A stretch of DNA of 64,000 nucleotides from contig NZ_JAVSNJ010000001.1 in assembly GCF_032144095.1 (NCBI RefSeq), positions 1 to 64,000 on the forward strand, in the 5' to 3' direction. Below are positions 49,691 through 57,924 of this stretch, one piece after another. Numbering within the stretch: position 1 is the first letter of the stretch; the number at the start of each line of letters is the position of its first letter. The position numbers were made by a program, and so were the translations under genes. The notes under the pieces were generated by a model. It saw only the letters and a list, made by a program, of their open reading frames with translations, was not told the origin of the DNA and did not search any database. The stretch comes from Sphaerochaeta sp032144095. Its GTDB lineage: Bacteria > Spirochaetota > Spirochaetia > Sphaerochaetales > Sphaerochaetaceae.

Positions 49691-51388
49691 ATGGGTTTGG
49701 AACTGTTATTGCCGGTTATCCTCTTTATACTGACACTGGTCATCATCTATCTCCTTCGCGCTGATGACAAGCGCAACCAACGTATGGATCTCATGAAGCA
49801 GAGGACCCAGCGGTTGGTAAGCGATGTGGAGAACAGCCAGTCCCAATTCAAGGAGACTGCCCAGAAGGTCGAGGAACGCATCAGCGCCAAGATAGAGGAA
49901 TCCCATCAGCTCATGGTGCACATCGATACCCAGCTTGCAGATCTTGAGGCCCGCAGCGAAGATCTCGCCAAGCTGCAGAAAGTGCTTTCCACCTATCAGG
50001 AAGCCTTGACCCAGCTGGAAAGGACCACCACCCAGGTGGAGGGCCGCATAGTGCAGGTTAAGGCGGAGGTTACCAACCTCAACCGTGTCCAGGAGACCCT
50101 GGATGGTTTTGACCTGCGGTTTGTCCAGTTCCAGAATACCCTTGAAAAGAGGATAGGTGAGGGAGAGGAGGGTCTGTACGCCCAACAGCTGAAGCTCAAG
50201 CAGTTGCAGGACGCTTCCTTTGCCAAGCTCGAGGAGTATGAAAGGGAAGTCCAGCAAGCTGAGCAAACCAACCTCATGCGCATCTCCGCACACACCGAGA
50301 CCCTCAAAGGCAACCAGGAAGCATCCCTTGCCCTCGTATCGCAGCAAGCGAGCAAGTTACGCCAGCTTGCAGATGAAGGCGAACGGCTGATGCAGGAGTA
50401 CAAGAAAGCGCTCCAAGCCTCTTCCGACCAGGCCACTGGCATGCTGAGAAACCAGCAGAAACAATATGAGGAACTTGAGGCAAAGCATACAGAGCGTGCA
50501 GAAAAGCAGCAAGAGACACTTTTGGCCATCGAGCATGAATCGATTCGTCACGTCACCGAGGAGATGGAGCGTTTTGTCCAGCAGTGCAATGCCCAGATGA
50601 CGCAGATCTTTGAGGCAACACTCAGAAGAACCGACATCTCCTTCCAGAACATGACCCGGGTGCTCTCACAATATCTTGGGGAGATGGCTTTGCGAATGCA
50701 GAGTGCCAAGGAGTTGCTGCGCCTGTTGCAAACCAATGAACACACTTCCTTGGTCTCCTTCGCCGACGAGGTAAAGACCCTGCTGGCAGAAACTGAAAAG
50801 TCTGAGGATGCATTTCAATCCATGCAGAGCTTGCAGGAAGGTGCCCATGCTGAGATTTCCCGCCTGAACGATGAGGCCTCTCACTTGAAGGATGAGATTG
50901 AGGGGATGAGAAAGACAAAGCTCTCCCTCCTCGAGGAGTTGGCAAACAACACCCACATTCCAGAAAGACAGGTTTCTGTTCCTTTTGCCATGGCCTTGGA
51001 AGAAGCTGAAAGCCTGGAAGAAGCTGGACCACTGGAAGAAGCTGGACCACTGGAAGAAGCTGAACCCTTGGAAGAAGCTGAACCACTGGAAGAGGCTGAA
51101 AGCCTGGAAGAGGCTGAACCCTTGGAAGAAGCTGAACCACTGGAAGAGGCTGAAAGCCTGGAAGAGGCTGAAAGCCTGGAAGAGGCTGAACCCTTGGAAG
51201 AAGCTGAAAGCCTGGAAGAGGCTGAACCCTTGGAAGAAGCTGAACCACTGGAAGAGGCTGAAAGCCTGGAAGAGGCTGAACCCTTGGAAGAAGAACCGCT
51301 TGTCCCTGAGGCCCGGAAGGTCGAATACCTTCCTGAAGGGGAGGAAGAGGTAATTGAGCTGGACGAGGGTGATGACCTGACTGTGTGA
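49691..51388 (+). CDS. membrane-anchored coiled-coil protein with acidic hexapeptide repeats
   Basis: This is a 565-aa protein not recognised from any named family. It has a membrane helix (about 3-22: LELLLPVILFILTLVIIYLL) followed by about 400 residues of charged, Gln-rich coiled coil. Residues 436-531 are 16 tandem copies of LEEA-x-x, where x-x is ES, EP or GP, and an acidic end follows. The layout suggests a cytoplasmic rod tethered to the inner membrane, perhaps a scaffold. AGGGGG lies 7 nt before ATG 49691; the frame is open upstream to 49529 inside the HAD gene. Confidence 0.8.
   Translation: MGLELLLPVILFILTLVIIYLLRADDKRNQRMDLMKQRTQRLVSDVENSQSQFKETAQKVEERISAKIEESHQLMVHIDTQLADLEARSEDLAKLQKVLSTYQEALTQLERTTTQVEGRIVQVKAEVTNLNRVQETLDGFDLRFVQFQNTLEKRIGEGEEGLYAQQLKLKQLQDASFAKLEEYEREVQQAEQTNLMRISAHTETLKGNQEASLALVSQQASKLRQLADEGERLMQEYKKALQASSDQATGMLRNQQKQYEELEAKHTERAEKQQETLLAIEHESIRHVTEEMERFVQQCNAQMTQIFEATLRRTDISFQNMTRVLSQYLGEMALRMQSAKELLRLLQTNEHTSLVSFADEVKTLLAETEKSEDAFQSMQSLQEGAHAEISRLNDEASHLKDEIEGMRKTKLSLLEELANNTHIPERQVSVPFAMALEEAESLEEAGPLEEAGPLEEAEPLEEAEPLEEAESLEEAEPLEEAEPLEEAESLEEAESLEEAEPLEEAESLEEAEPLEEAEPLEEAESLEEAEPLEEEPLVPEARKVEYLPEGEEEVIELDEGDDLTV
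50996..51283 (+). repeat. 16 tandem 18-bp repeats encoding LEEAES/LEEAEP/LEEAGP
   Basis: Sixteen exact-length 18-bp units with no indels occupy 288 bp. They differ mainly at the last codons (AGC, CCC or CCA) and GAA/GAG choices. A shortened LEEEPL follows. Such in-frame arrays often vary in copy number between strains. Confidence 0.95.
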
Positions 51389-51505
51389 CCTCGCTTCTGA
51401 ACTTCGGTATACCCTCCATTTGTAGGATGCCTGTCTGTGCTTATCCTCTATCCAGACATTGTGATGCATGCATGGGAATATGCTCTTTTCCCTCAGAAAA
51501 ACCAC

Positions 51506-51535
51506 TTGACCCTTGCAATCCCTTATGAGTATGTT
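51506..51535 (+). promoter_or_regulatory. promoter of grpE-dnaK-dnaJ
   Basis: TTGACC (51506-51511) and TATGTT (51530-51535) are 18 bp apart, leaving a leader of about 138 nt. No CIRCE element (TTAGCACTC-N9-GAGTGCTAA) is present in 51389-51679, which otherwise holds only short inverted repeats. Confidence 0.5.
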
Positions 51536-51679
51536 ATCGACGTACCCAAAACGGGGCTACTCATTACGTTGTACTAGATTAGAAAAATTAGTTCAGTTGC
51601 TGAGAGATCTTTGCAGTTGGACTTGAAATATCCATGTGCTCGTGCTCAGGCCGTGCATGGGGAAAATTGAGGGATTGGA

Positions 51680-52258
51680 ATGGAAAAGAAACAGGAAAAG
51701 AAACAAAGCGCCGTAGACGAAGCTAAGGAAACCAAGCAGGAAGCGGTCACATCCCCTTCCGAACCGGAACAGAAGGAGTTGGAGATATCCCTTCTCAAGG
51801 AGCAGCTTGAGGCTGCCCAAGCTGAAATAAGCTCGCTGGAGAATCTGATGCTCCGTAATCGTGCCGACCTTGAAAACACTCGCAAGCGTTTGGTCCGGGA
51901 CAAGGATGAGGCGGTCAAATTTGCCAACTCTTCCCTTATCAAGGATCTCCTGGAGCCTCTTGACGATTTTGGCAGGGCTCTGGATGCAGCTGATTCCACA
52001 CATGACTACAAGAAGATCCATGACGGGGTGCTGATGGTCAATTCGCAGATCCATGGAATCCTGGAACGCAATTGGGGCCTGGAGCGAATTGTGGCCCTCG
52101 GGGAGGAATTCAATCCTGAGGAGCATGAGGCTTGCATGGTCGTCGAGGATGACTCCCTGGAAGTAGAAACTGTCCTTGAGGATCTTTCCACAGGATACAA
52201 GCTCCACGGTAGGGTCCTTCGGCCCTCAAAGGTGAAAGTTGGCAAACCTTCCGTTTGA
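51680..52258 (+). CDS. grpE: nucleotide exchange factor GrpE
   Basis: This DnaK co-chaperone (192 aa) releases ADP. It has an N-terminal charged region and a long dimerisation helix (about 33-90). The C-terminal beta-domain carries the family signature NPEEHEACMVVEDDS and ends VLRPSKVKVGK. It precedes dnaK by 83 bp, a common order. No hrcA lies upstream. Confidence 0.93.
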   Translation: MEKKQEKKQSAVDEAKETKQEAVTSPSEPEQKELEISLLKEQLEAAQAEISSLENLMLRNRADLENTRKRLVRDKDEAVKFANSSLIKDLLEPLDDFGRALDAADSTHDYKKIHDGVLMVNSQIHGILERNWGLERIVALGEEFNPEEHEACMVVEDDSLEVETVLEDLSTGYKLHGRVLRPSKVKVGKPSV

Positions 52259-52341
52259 CGATTTGCCTAGGTATTAGTACCTTATCTGCAGGGATAAAAC
52301 CCAGCATGACTATGAATTGATTAGGAGAGGAGAAATATAAA

Positions 52342-54267
52342 ATGGGAAGAATTATTGGAATTGACCTTGGCACGACCAACAGTTGTGTTGCGGTTATGGA
52401 AGGCAATGACGCTATGGTCATCGCCAACAGTGAAGGACAAAGAACTACCCCTTCCGTTGTTGCATATACAGCGAAAGGCGATCGTCTGGTAGGCCAGCCT
52501 GCCAAGAACCAGATGGTCACCAACGCAGAGAATACCGTTTACTCCATCAAGCGTTTTATGGGACGCAAGATGAGCGAGATCTCTTCTGAGCTCAACAGGA
52601 TTCCCTATAAGGTGAGTGCTGGATCCGCTGGTGAGGTCAAGCTCACTCTCCGTGGCGAGTCCTACTCCCCACAGGAAATTTCTGCAGCCATTTTGCAGAA
52701 GATGAAGAAGACAGCTGAGGACTACCTCGGCGAACCTGTCACCGAAGCTGTTGTTACCGTGCCGGCATATTTCAATGATGCACAGCGCCAGGCAACCAAG
52801 GATGCAGGTAAGATTGCAGGCTTGGATGTAAAGCGTATCGTCAACGAGCCTACTGCCGCAGCTTTGGCATACGGTATTGGTAAGGATTCGACCAAGGAAG
52901 AGAAGATTGCCGTGTATGACCTTGGTGGTGGTACGTTTGATATCTCCATCCTTGAACTGGGTGACGGTGTCTTCGAGGTTAAGTCTACCAACGGTGATAC
53001 CCACCTTGGTGGAGATGACTTCGACAATAGGATCATCGATTGGATGGCTGGTGAATTCAAGAAGGCAAATGGTATTGACCTCACTACGGACAAGATGGCT
53101 TTGCAGAGACTTCGTGAAGCGGCTGAAAAGGCCAAGATCGAGCTTTCCAACTCCACGAGCACCGATATCAACCTTCCGTTCATCACCGCAGATGCATCGG
53201 GACCGAAGCACTTGGCAATGACCCTTTCCCGGTCCAAGTTCGAGCAGCTTGTTGCTGACCTGATCGAGAGGACCAAGCTTCCTGTCAAGAATGCCCTTCG
53301 CGACGCCGGCCTTACTGCAGCTGATATCGATGAGGTTATCCTCGTTGGTGGCTCAACCCGTATTCCTGCTGTGCAGGCAATCGTACGCGAGCTTTTCAAC
53401 AAGGAACCCCACAAGGGTGTGAATCCTGATGAGGTTGTTGCAATGGGTGCAGCCATCCAGGGTGGAATCCTTGGTGGAGATGTCAAGGACGTCCTGTTGT
53501 TGGATGTCACTCCTCTCTCCCTTGGTATCGAGACCCTTGGAAGTGTCAACACTCGCCTTATTGAGCGCAACACGACCATTCCTACTCGCAAGAGCCAGAT
53601 ATTCTCCACCGCTGCTGATGGACAGACTGCTGTAAGCATCCATGTCCTGCAGGGCGAGCGTGAGATGGCCTCCCAGAACAGGACCCTGGGCAAGTTTGAC
53701 CTCATCGGCATACCTGCAGCCCCCCGTGGTGTTCCCCAGATCGAGGTAACCTTCGACATTGATGCCAACGGTATCGTGCATGTGTCGGCCAAGGACCTTG
53801 GTACCGGTAAGGAGCAGAAGATCCGGATTGAGTCTTCCTCAGGCCTAAGCGAGGCGGAGATCGAGAAGATGGTCCGTGAAGCTGAGACCCATGCGGAAGA
53901 GGACAAGAAGGAACGCGCCCGTATCGATGCCCGCAACGAAGCTGACAGCCTGGTCTACTCGACTGAGAAGTCTCTCAAGGAGTATGGCAGCAAGATTGCA
54001 GCGGATGACAAGGCAAAGATCGAGAGCTCCATTGCTGAACTGAAGACCCTGCTTGGAAACCCGAGTGCTTCTGCTGAAGAGCTCAAGGCCAAGAGCGAGG
54101 CTCTCCAGCAGGCAGCCTACAAGCTTGCAGAAGAGGTGTACAAGAACACCGCTACACAGGATGGTGGCGAGGCTGAAGCCCAGCCTTCACCAAGCGAAGA
54201 GGAGCCTAAGAAGAAGCATACCGGTAGCGATAGTGTTGAAGATGCCGATTACGAAGTCGTAGACTAA
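52342..54267 (+). CDS. dnaK: molecular chaperone DnaK (Hsp70)
   Basis: This is a full-length Hsp70 (641 aa). The ATPase domain begins IIGIDLGTTNSCVAVMEG and has VYDLGGGTFDISILEL and the VGGSTRIPAVQ phosphate loop. The linker DVLLLDVTPLSLGIETLG leads to the substrate domain, and the tail ends DADYEVVD, close to the usual EEVD-like end. AGGAGAGGAG precedes ATG 52342. A 13-bp hairpin separates it from dnaJ. Confidence 0.97.
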   Translation: MGRIIGIDLGTTNSCVAVMEGNDAMVIANSEGQRTTPSVVAYTAKGDRLVGQPAKNQMVTNAENTVYSIKRFMGRKMSEISSELNRIPYKVSAGSAGEVKLTLRGESYSPQEISAAILQKMKKTAEDYLGEPVTEAVVTVPAYFNDAQRQATKDAGKIAGLDVKRIVNEPTAAALAYGIGKDSTKEEKIAVYDLGGGTFDISILELGDGVFEVKSTNGDTHLGGDDFDNRIIDWMAGEFKKANGIDLTTDKMALQRLREAAEKAKIELSNSTSTDINLPFITADASGPKHLAMTLSRSKFEQLVADLIERTKLPVKNALRDAGLTAADIDEVILVGGSTRIPAVQAIVRELFNKEPHKGVNPDEVVAMGAAIQGGILGGDVKDVLLLDVTPLSLGIETLGSVNTRLIERNTTIPTRKSQIFSTAADGQTAVSIHVLQGEREMASQNRTLGKFDLIGIPAAPRGVPQIEVTFDIDANGIVHVSAKDLGTGKEQKIRIESSSGLSEAEIEKMVREAETHAEEDKKERARIDARNEADSLVYSTEKSLKEYGSKIAADDKAKIESSIAELKTLLGNPSASAEELKAKSEALQQAAYKLAEEVYKNTATQDGGEAEAQPSPSEEEPKKKHTGSDSVEDADYEVVD

Positions 54268-54304
54268 GGTTTCGGAAACAGGTTACTATACAAGAAAGGT
54301 TTTG

Positions 54305-54333
54305 CATCATGTCGGCTCAAAGCCGACATGATG
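54305..54333 (+). terminator. 13-bp hairpin between dnaK and dnaJ
   Basis: CATCATGTCGGCT (54305-54317) pairs perfectly with AGCCGACATGATG (54321-54333) around a CAA loop. The T tract after it is weak, so partial termination or 3'-end protection of dnaK mRNA is more likely than full termination. Confidence 0.65.
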
Positions 54334-54368
54334 TTTCTAAAGCCAATTTGTTCTAAGGAAGTCGTACC

Positions 54369-55514
54369 GTGGCGAAACGAGATTATTATGAAGTGCTTGG
54401 GGTCTCTAAGACTGCAAAGCTGGATGAGATAAAGAAGGCATACCGTAAGCTTGCCATAGCCAACCACCCTGACAGGAATCCTGGGGACAAGGAAGCTGAA
54501 GAGCGATTCAAGGAAGCTACTGAAGCCTACGATGTCATATCCGATGAGAAAAAACGCCAAATGTATGATCAGTTCGGGTTTGCCGGGCTTGATGGTTCAA
54601 ATGGTGGCGCCCATGACTACTCAAATGTCTACCGGGATTTTAGCGATATATTCGGTGGTGGCTTTGGTGGTGGTGGCGGCGGCTTTGAAGATATTTTCAG
54701 TTCTTTCTTTGGCGGTGGTGGCTCACGAAGCCAAGGCCGAGGTGGTCAGAGAGGGCCGGAACCAGGTGCTTCTTTGCGTTATGATGTTGAGATAGATTTC
54801 AAGGATGCCGTGTTCGGCAGCAAGGTTGATGTCGCATACTCCCATCAGGTTGGCTGTGACGTCTGTAGTGGTTCCGGTTCCCAAGGGGGATCTGGTACCA
54901 AGGTTTGCCCTACCTGTAACGGTAGTGGCCAAGTCAGGCGAAACAGTGGCTTCTTCGCTGTAGCGAGCACCTGCCCTACCTGTAATGGCAGTGGCCGTGT
55001 TATCGAGAACCCTTGCACCGAGTGCCATGGCAGTGGTCTGAAACGCAAGCAGCAGAAGGTCAAGGTGACCATCCCTGCCGGTGTGGATAATGGCAGCCGT
55101 GTCGTACTTCGTGGAATGGGTGATGCAGGAGCCAATGGAGGCCCTTCAGGGGATCTCTACGTCTATGTAAATGTAAAGAACCACAAATATTTTGTTCGGC
55201 AGGATTATGACCTTTTCTGTCAGGTACCCATCTCCATTACCCAAGCTTCGCTTGGAGCTGAAATCCAGGTTCCCACCATAGATGGGCAGTCCATCAAGGT
55301 GGCAATCCCTGCTGGTGTCCAGTCTGGGAAGATGCTCAGGGTCCGTGGAAGGGGGGTGACAAAGCTCAACTCTACAGACAGGGGCGACATGTACCTGAAG
55401 CTGCTCGTGCAGGTTCCCAAGCGCATGAACTCCAAGGCAAAGAAAATCATGCAGGATCTGGCAGAGGCCCTTGGTGAGGAAACTTCGCCAACTCCTGTCC
55501 CATTTGAGGATTAA
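54369..55514 (+). CDS. dnaJ: chaperone DnaJ (Hsp40)
   Basis: This class A J-protein (381 aa) stimulates DnaK ATPase. The J domain carries H33-PD, then a Gly/Phe-rich stretch. Four zinc-binding repeats (CDVCSGSG, CPTCNGSG, CPTCNGSG, CTECHGSG) and the two C-terminal beta-sandwich domains follow. It uses a GTG start at 54369 with AAGGAAG ahead. A small hairpin (CTACCTC/GAGGTAG, 55523-55542) follows. Confidence 0.96.
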   Translation: MAKRDYYEVLGVSKTAKLDEIKKAYRKLAIANHPDRNPGDKEAEERFKEATEAYDVISDEKKRQMYDQFGFAGLDGSNGGAHDYSNVYRDFSDIFGGGFGGGGGGFEDIFSSFFGGGGSRSQGRGGQRGPEPGASLRYDVEIDFKDAVFGSKVDVAYSHQVGCDVCSGSGSQGGSGTKVCPTCNGSGQVRRNSGFFAVASTCPTCNGSGRVIENPCTECHGSGLKRKQQKVKVTIPAGVDNGSRVVLRGMGDAGANGGPSGDLYVYVNVKNHKYFVRQDYDLFCQVPISITQASLGAEIQVPTIDGQSIKVAIPAGVQSGKMLRVRGRGVTKLNSTDRGDMYLKLLVQVPKRMNSKAKKIMQDLAEALGEETSPTPVPFED

Positions 55515-55589
55515 ATAGTGCCCTACCTCTACGATGAGGTAGCCTAATGTTATGTAATGCAGTAAGCTTTTAGAACCAGGAGATAGAGA

Positions 55590-56354
55590 ATGGGAGAGAA
55601 GATATTTGGCGTTCATGCCATAGAAGAGGGCCTCAAGCAGGCCGCATCAGGGTCAGTATTGTACCTGTGTCGCGGCATGCGGGGCCATACAGAAGCTTTG
55701 GAACGTCAGGCAGTGCTGACTGGAAAAGTAATAATAAAAAAGATTGCCAAGGTTGAGATGGATCGCATGGTTGACCAGGCTGACCATCGGGGTGCTGTAT
55801 TGGAATTGGCCAGTACGGACAAAGGACCTTCCAAGATTCAGATGAGTACGATCAAGGAGTTCTGTGCCAAGCTCAAGGATGATGAGAGTGCCTTGGTCCT
55901 TGTGTTGGATGAGCTCACCGATCCGCAGAACCTGGGGGCAATCCTCCGATCTGCTGACCAGTTTTCAGTATCGTTGGTTGTGATTCCCGAAAGGCGAAGT
56001 GCACAGGCAAACTCCACCGTGGTGAAGGTATCCTCTGGAGCCGCCCAATATGTTCCGATGGCCGTCGTCACCAACCTCAATCGTGAGATAGAGAACCTCA
56101 AGAGCAATGGCTTCTGGGTATATGGTGCTGACATGGCTGGCAAGGAATCATTCAAGACCGTATTCCCCAAAAGAACGGTCCTGGTCATGGGCAATGAGGG
56201 CAAGGGCCTAAGGGACCTTACCAAGTCGCTTTGCGACCAGATTGTCTCCATTCCTACCACAGGACATATCGATTCCTTGAATGTTTCTGTTGCAACAGGA
56301 ATCCTCCTCTATGAGGTCAGGCGACAACAAGCGGTAGCAACTCCTAGCAAATAA
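55590..56354 (+). CDS. rlmB: TrmH/RlmB family RNA 2'-O-methyltransferase
   Basis: This is a SPOUT (trefoil-knot) methyltransferase of 254 aa. It has an N-terminal substrate-binding domain (IFGVHAIEEGLKQ) and the three knot motifs LDELTDPQNLGAILRSADQF, VLVMGNEGKGLR and IPTTGHIDSLNVSVATGILLYE. It most resembles RlmB, which methylates G2251 of 23S rRNA; a tRNA substrate is possible. AGGAGA precedes ATG 55590. It is probably cotranscribed with dnaJ and ends at a strong terminator. Confidence 0.87.
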   Translation: MGEKIFGVHAIEEGLKQAASGSVLYLCRGMRGHTEALERQAVLTGKVIIKKIAKVEMDRMVDQADHRGAVLELASTDKGPSKIQMSTIKEFCAKLKDDESALVLVLDELTDPQNLGAILRSADQFSVSLVVIPERRSAQANSTVVKVSSGAAQYVPMAVVTNLNREIENLKSNGFWVYGADMAGKESFKTVFPKRTVLVMGNEGKGLRDLTKSLCDQIVSIPTTGHIDSLNVSVATGILLYEVRRQQAVATPSK

Positions 56355-56376
56355 CCATACAGAAATGTAAAAAAGT

Positions 56377-56418
56377 ACAGGACATTTGTCGCAATTTGTG
56401 CAGCAAATGTCCTGTTTT
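56377..56418 (+). terminator. terminator after rlmB
   Basis: ACAGGACATTTG (56377-56388) pairs perfectly over 12 bp with CAAATGTCCTGT (56404-56415), which runs into TTTT. Confidence 0.85.
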
Positions 56419-56470
56419 CTATATTTATACCTTAAAGTTGCAGTAAAATGTATGAAATTCCATTCTTTTC

Positions 56471-56499
56471 TTGCAAGGAACCAATCTTTTCCGTATCAT
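56471..56499 (+). promoter_or_regulatory. promoter of the DUF3798 ABC operon
   Basis: TTGCAA (56471-56476) and TATCAT (56494-56499) are 17 bp apart, about 34 bp before the start codon. Confidence 0.6.
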
Positions 56500-56533
56500 A
56501 AGAAGCAACTATCCCTAAAGGAGAGAAGTAGAA

Positions 56534-57751
56534 ATGAAAAAGATGTTTGCTCTCGTTCTTTGCATTCTTCTGGTTTCTGGCGTTATGTTTGCTGCCGGAA
56601 ACAAAGAAGCTGCTCCCGCTGCCAAATCTGGCGCAGATTTTCACATCGGTATTGTCACCGGTACGGTATCCCAGTCTGAAGATGACCTCCGTGGTGCAGA
56701 GCGCCTCATTCAAGAGTACGGTTCTGTAAGCAACGGTGGTATGATCCAGCACGTTACCTATCCTGACAACTTCATGGATGAAGCAGAGACCACCATCAGT
56801 GTTATTGCTGGTCTTGCTGATGACCCGAAGATGAAAGCCATCATTGTAAACCAGGCCATTCCTGGAACAACCGAAGCTTTCCGCCGTATCAAAGAGAAAA
56901 GAAGTGATGTCCTTTGCATCGCTGGTGAAGCACACGAAGATCCAGGTGTAATCCAGACAGCAGCTGACCTTGCCGTCAACAACGACTTCATTGCTCGTGG
57001 TTACCTGATCATCCGCACTGCCTATGAACTTGGTTGTGATACATTCGTGCACATCTCCTTCCCAAGGCACCTCAGCTATGAGACCTTGAGTCGCCGTGCA
57101 GCGATCATGAAAGCAACCTGTGCAGACCTCGGCATGAAGTTTGTCATGGAAACCGCTCCTGACCCGACCAGCGACGTTGGTGTTGCCGGTGCTCAGCAGT
57201 ACATCCTCGAGAAAGTTCCCGCATGGATCGAAACATATGGAAAGAATGCAGCATTCTTCTGTACGAACGATGCCCACACCGAGCCTTTGCTCAAGCAGCT
57301 CTTGGCTTACGGTGGCTACTTCATCGAAGCTGACCTTCCTAGCCCTCTGATGGGTTATCCTGGCGCCTTGGGTCTTGACCTCTCTGCAGAAGCTGGTGAT
57401 TTCACCGCAATCCTGAAGAAGGTTGAGTCTGCAATCGTCGCCAAGGGTGGCGCAGGCCGCTTCGGCACCTGGGCATTCTCCTATGGCTATACCTGTACTG
57501 CCGGCCTTGGCCAGCATGCTATCAACGTCCTCAAGGGCGAAAGTGAGCTTCTCAAGCTTTCTGACGTCATGAAGGCCTTTAACAAGTATACTCCTGGAGC
57601 CAGATGGAATGGTGCTCCCTACTCAGATGTCAATACTGGCGTCAGGGCAAAGAACCACATCCTGATCTATCAGGATACCTACATGATGGGTAAGGGCTAT
57701 ATGGGCAATGCTGATCTGGTAGTTCCAGACAAGTATTTCTCCATAAAATAA
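56534..57751 (+). CDS. DUF3798 family periplasmic binding protein
   Basis: This secreted protein (405 aa) belongs to the DUF3798 family, which has a periplasmic-binding-protein-like fold. The signal peptide ends VMFAAGNKEAAP, with no lipobox cysteine, and is followed by an Ala-rich linker. The body (FHIGIVTGTVSQSEDDLRGA) resembles sugar or nucleoside receptors. It heads a five-gene ABC import locus and is the presumed receptor. AAAGGAG lies 9 nt before ATG 56534. The ligand is unknown. Confidence 0.85.
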   Translation: MKKMFALVLCILLVSGVMFAAGNKEAAPAAKSGADFHIGIVTGTVSQSEDDLRGAERLIQEYGSVSNGGMIQHVTYPDNFMDEAETTISVIAGLADDPKMKAIIVNQAIPGTTEAFRRIKEKRSDVLCIAGEAHEDPGVIQTAADLAVNNDFIARGYLIIRTAYELGCDTFVHISFPRHLSYETLSRRAAIMKATCADLGMKFVMETAPDPTSDVGVAGAQQYILEKVPAWIETYGKNAAFFCTNDAHTEPLLKQLLAYGGYFIEADLPSPLMGYPGALGLDLSAEAGDFTAILKKVESAIVAKGGAGRFGTWAFSYGYTCTAGLGQHAINVLKGESELLKLSDVMKAFNKYTPGARWNGAPYSDVNTGVRAKNHILIYQDTYMMGKGYMGNADLVVPDKYFSIK

Positions 57752-57773
57752 CGTTACGTAGTTGAATCCTTAA

Positions 57774-57843
57774 GGGGAGAGTCGTACTCTCCCCTTTTGT
57801 ACGAAGGGAAGGGAAGTAGTTCCCTTCTCTTGTAGTGTTTTTT
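57774..57843 (+). terminator. tandem hairpins between the binding-protein and ATPase genes
   Basis: GGGGAGAGT-CGT-ACTCTCCCC (57774-57794) runs into TTTT. GAAGGGAA-GTAG-TTCCCTTC (57808-57827) follows, with a run of T to 57843. Partial termination here would give much more receptor than transporter, a common arrangement. A further TTGCGT/ACGCAA hairpin (57876-57892) lies before the ATPase gene. Confidence 0.65.
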
Positions 57844-57924
57844 CTTCTATTATATGACAAACTTGGCCGTCACCGTTGCGTTTATGACGCAAGGGTCACA
57901 ACCAAGATTGAAAGGATTGAACAT

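Noticed and set aside
50622..51505. Two long minus-strand frames with Phe/Gln- or Pro/Leu-rich repeats, and a Trp/Lys-rich plus-strand frame at 50985-51353
   Set aside because: They arise because the 18-bp tandem repeat keeps every frame open; only the frame with the membrane helix and coiled coil is coherent.
51389..51679. CIRCE operator before grpE
   Set aside because: No TTAGCACTC/GAGTGCTAA inverted repeat is present; only short unrelated repeats were found.
52722..53936. 404-codon minus-strand frame opposite dnaK
   Set aside because: It is a shadow of the strongly biased dnaK codons, without promoter, ribosome site or homology.
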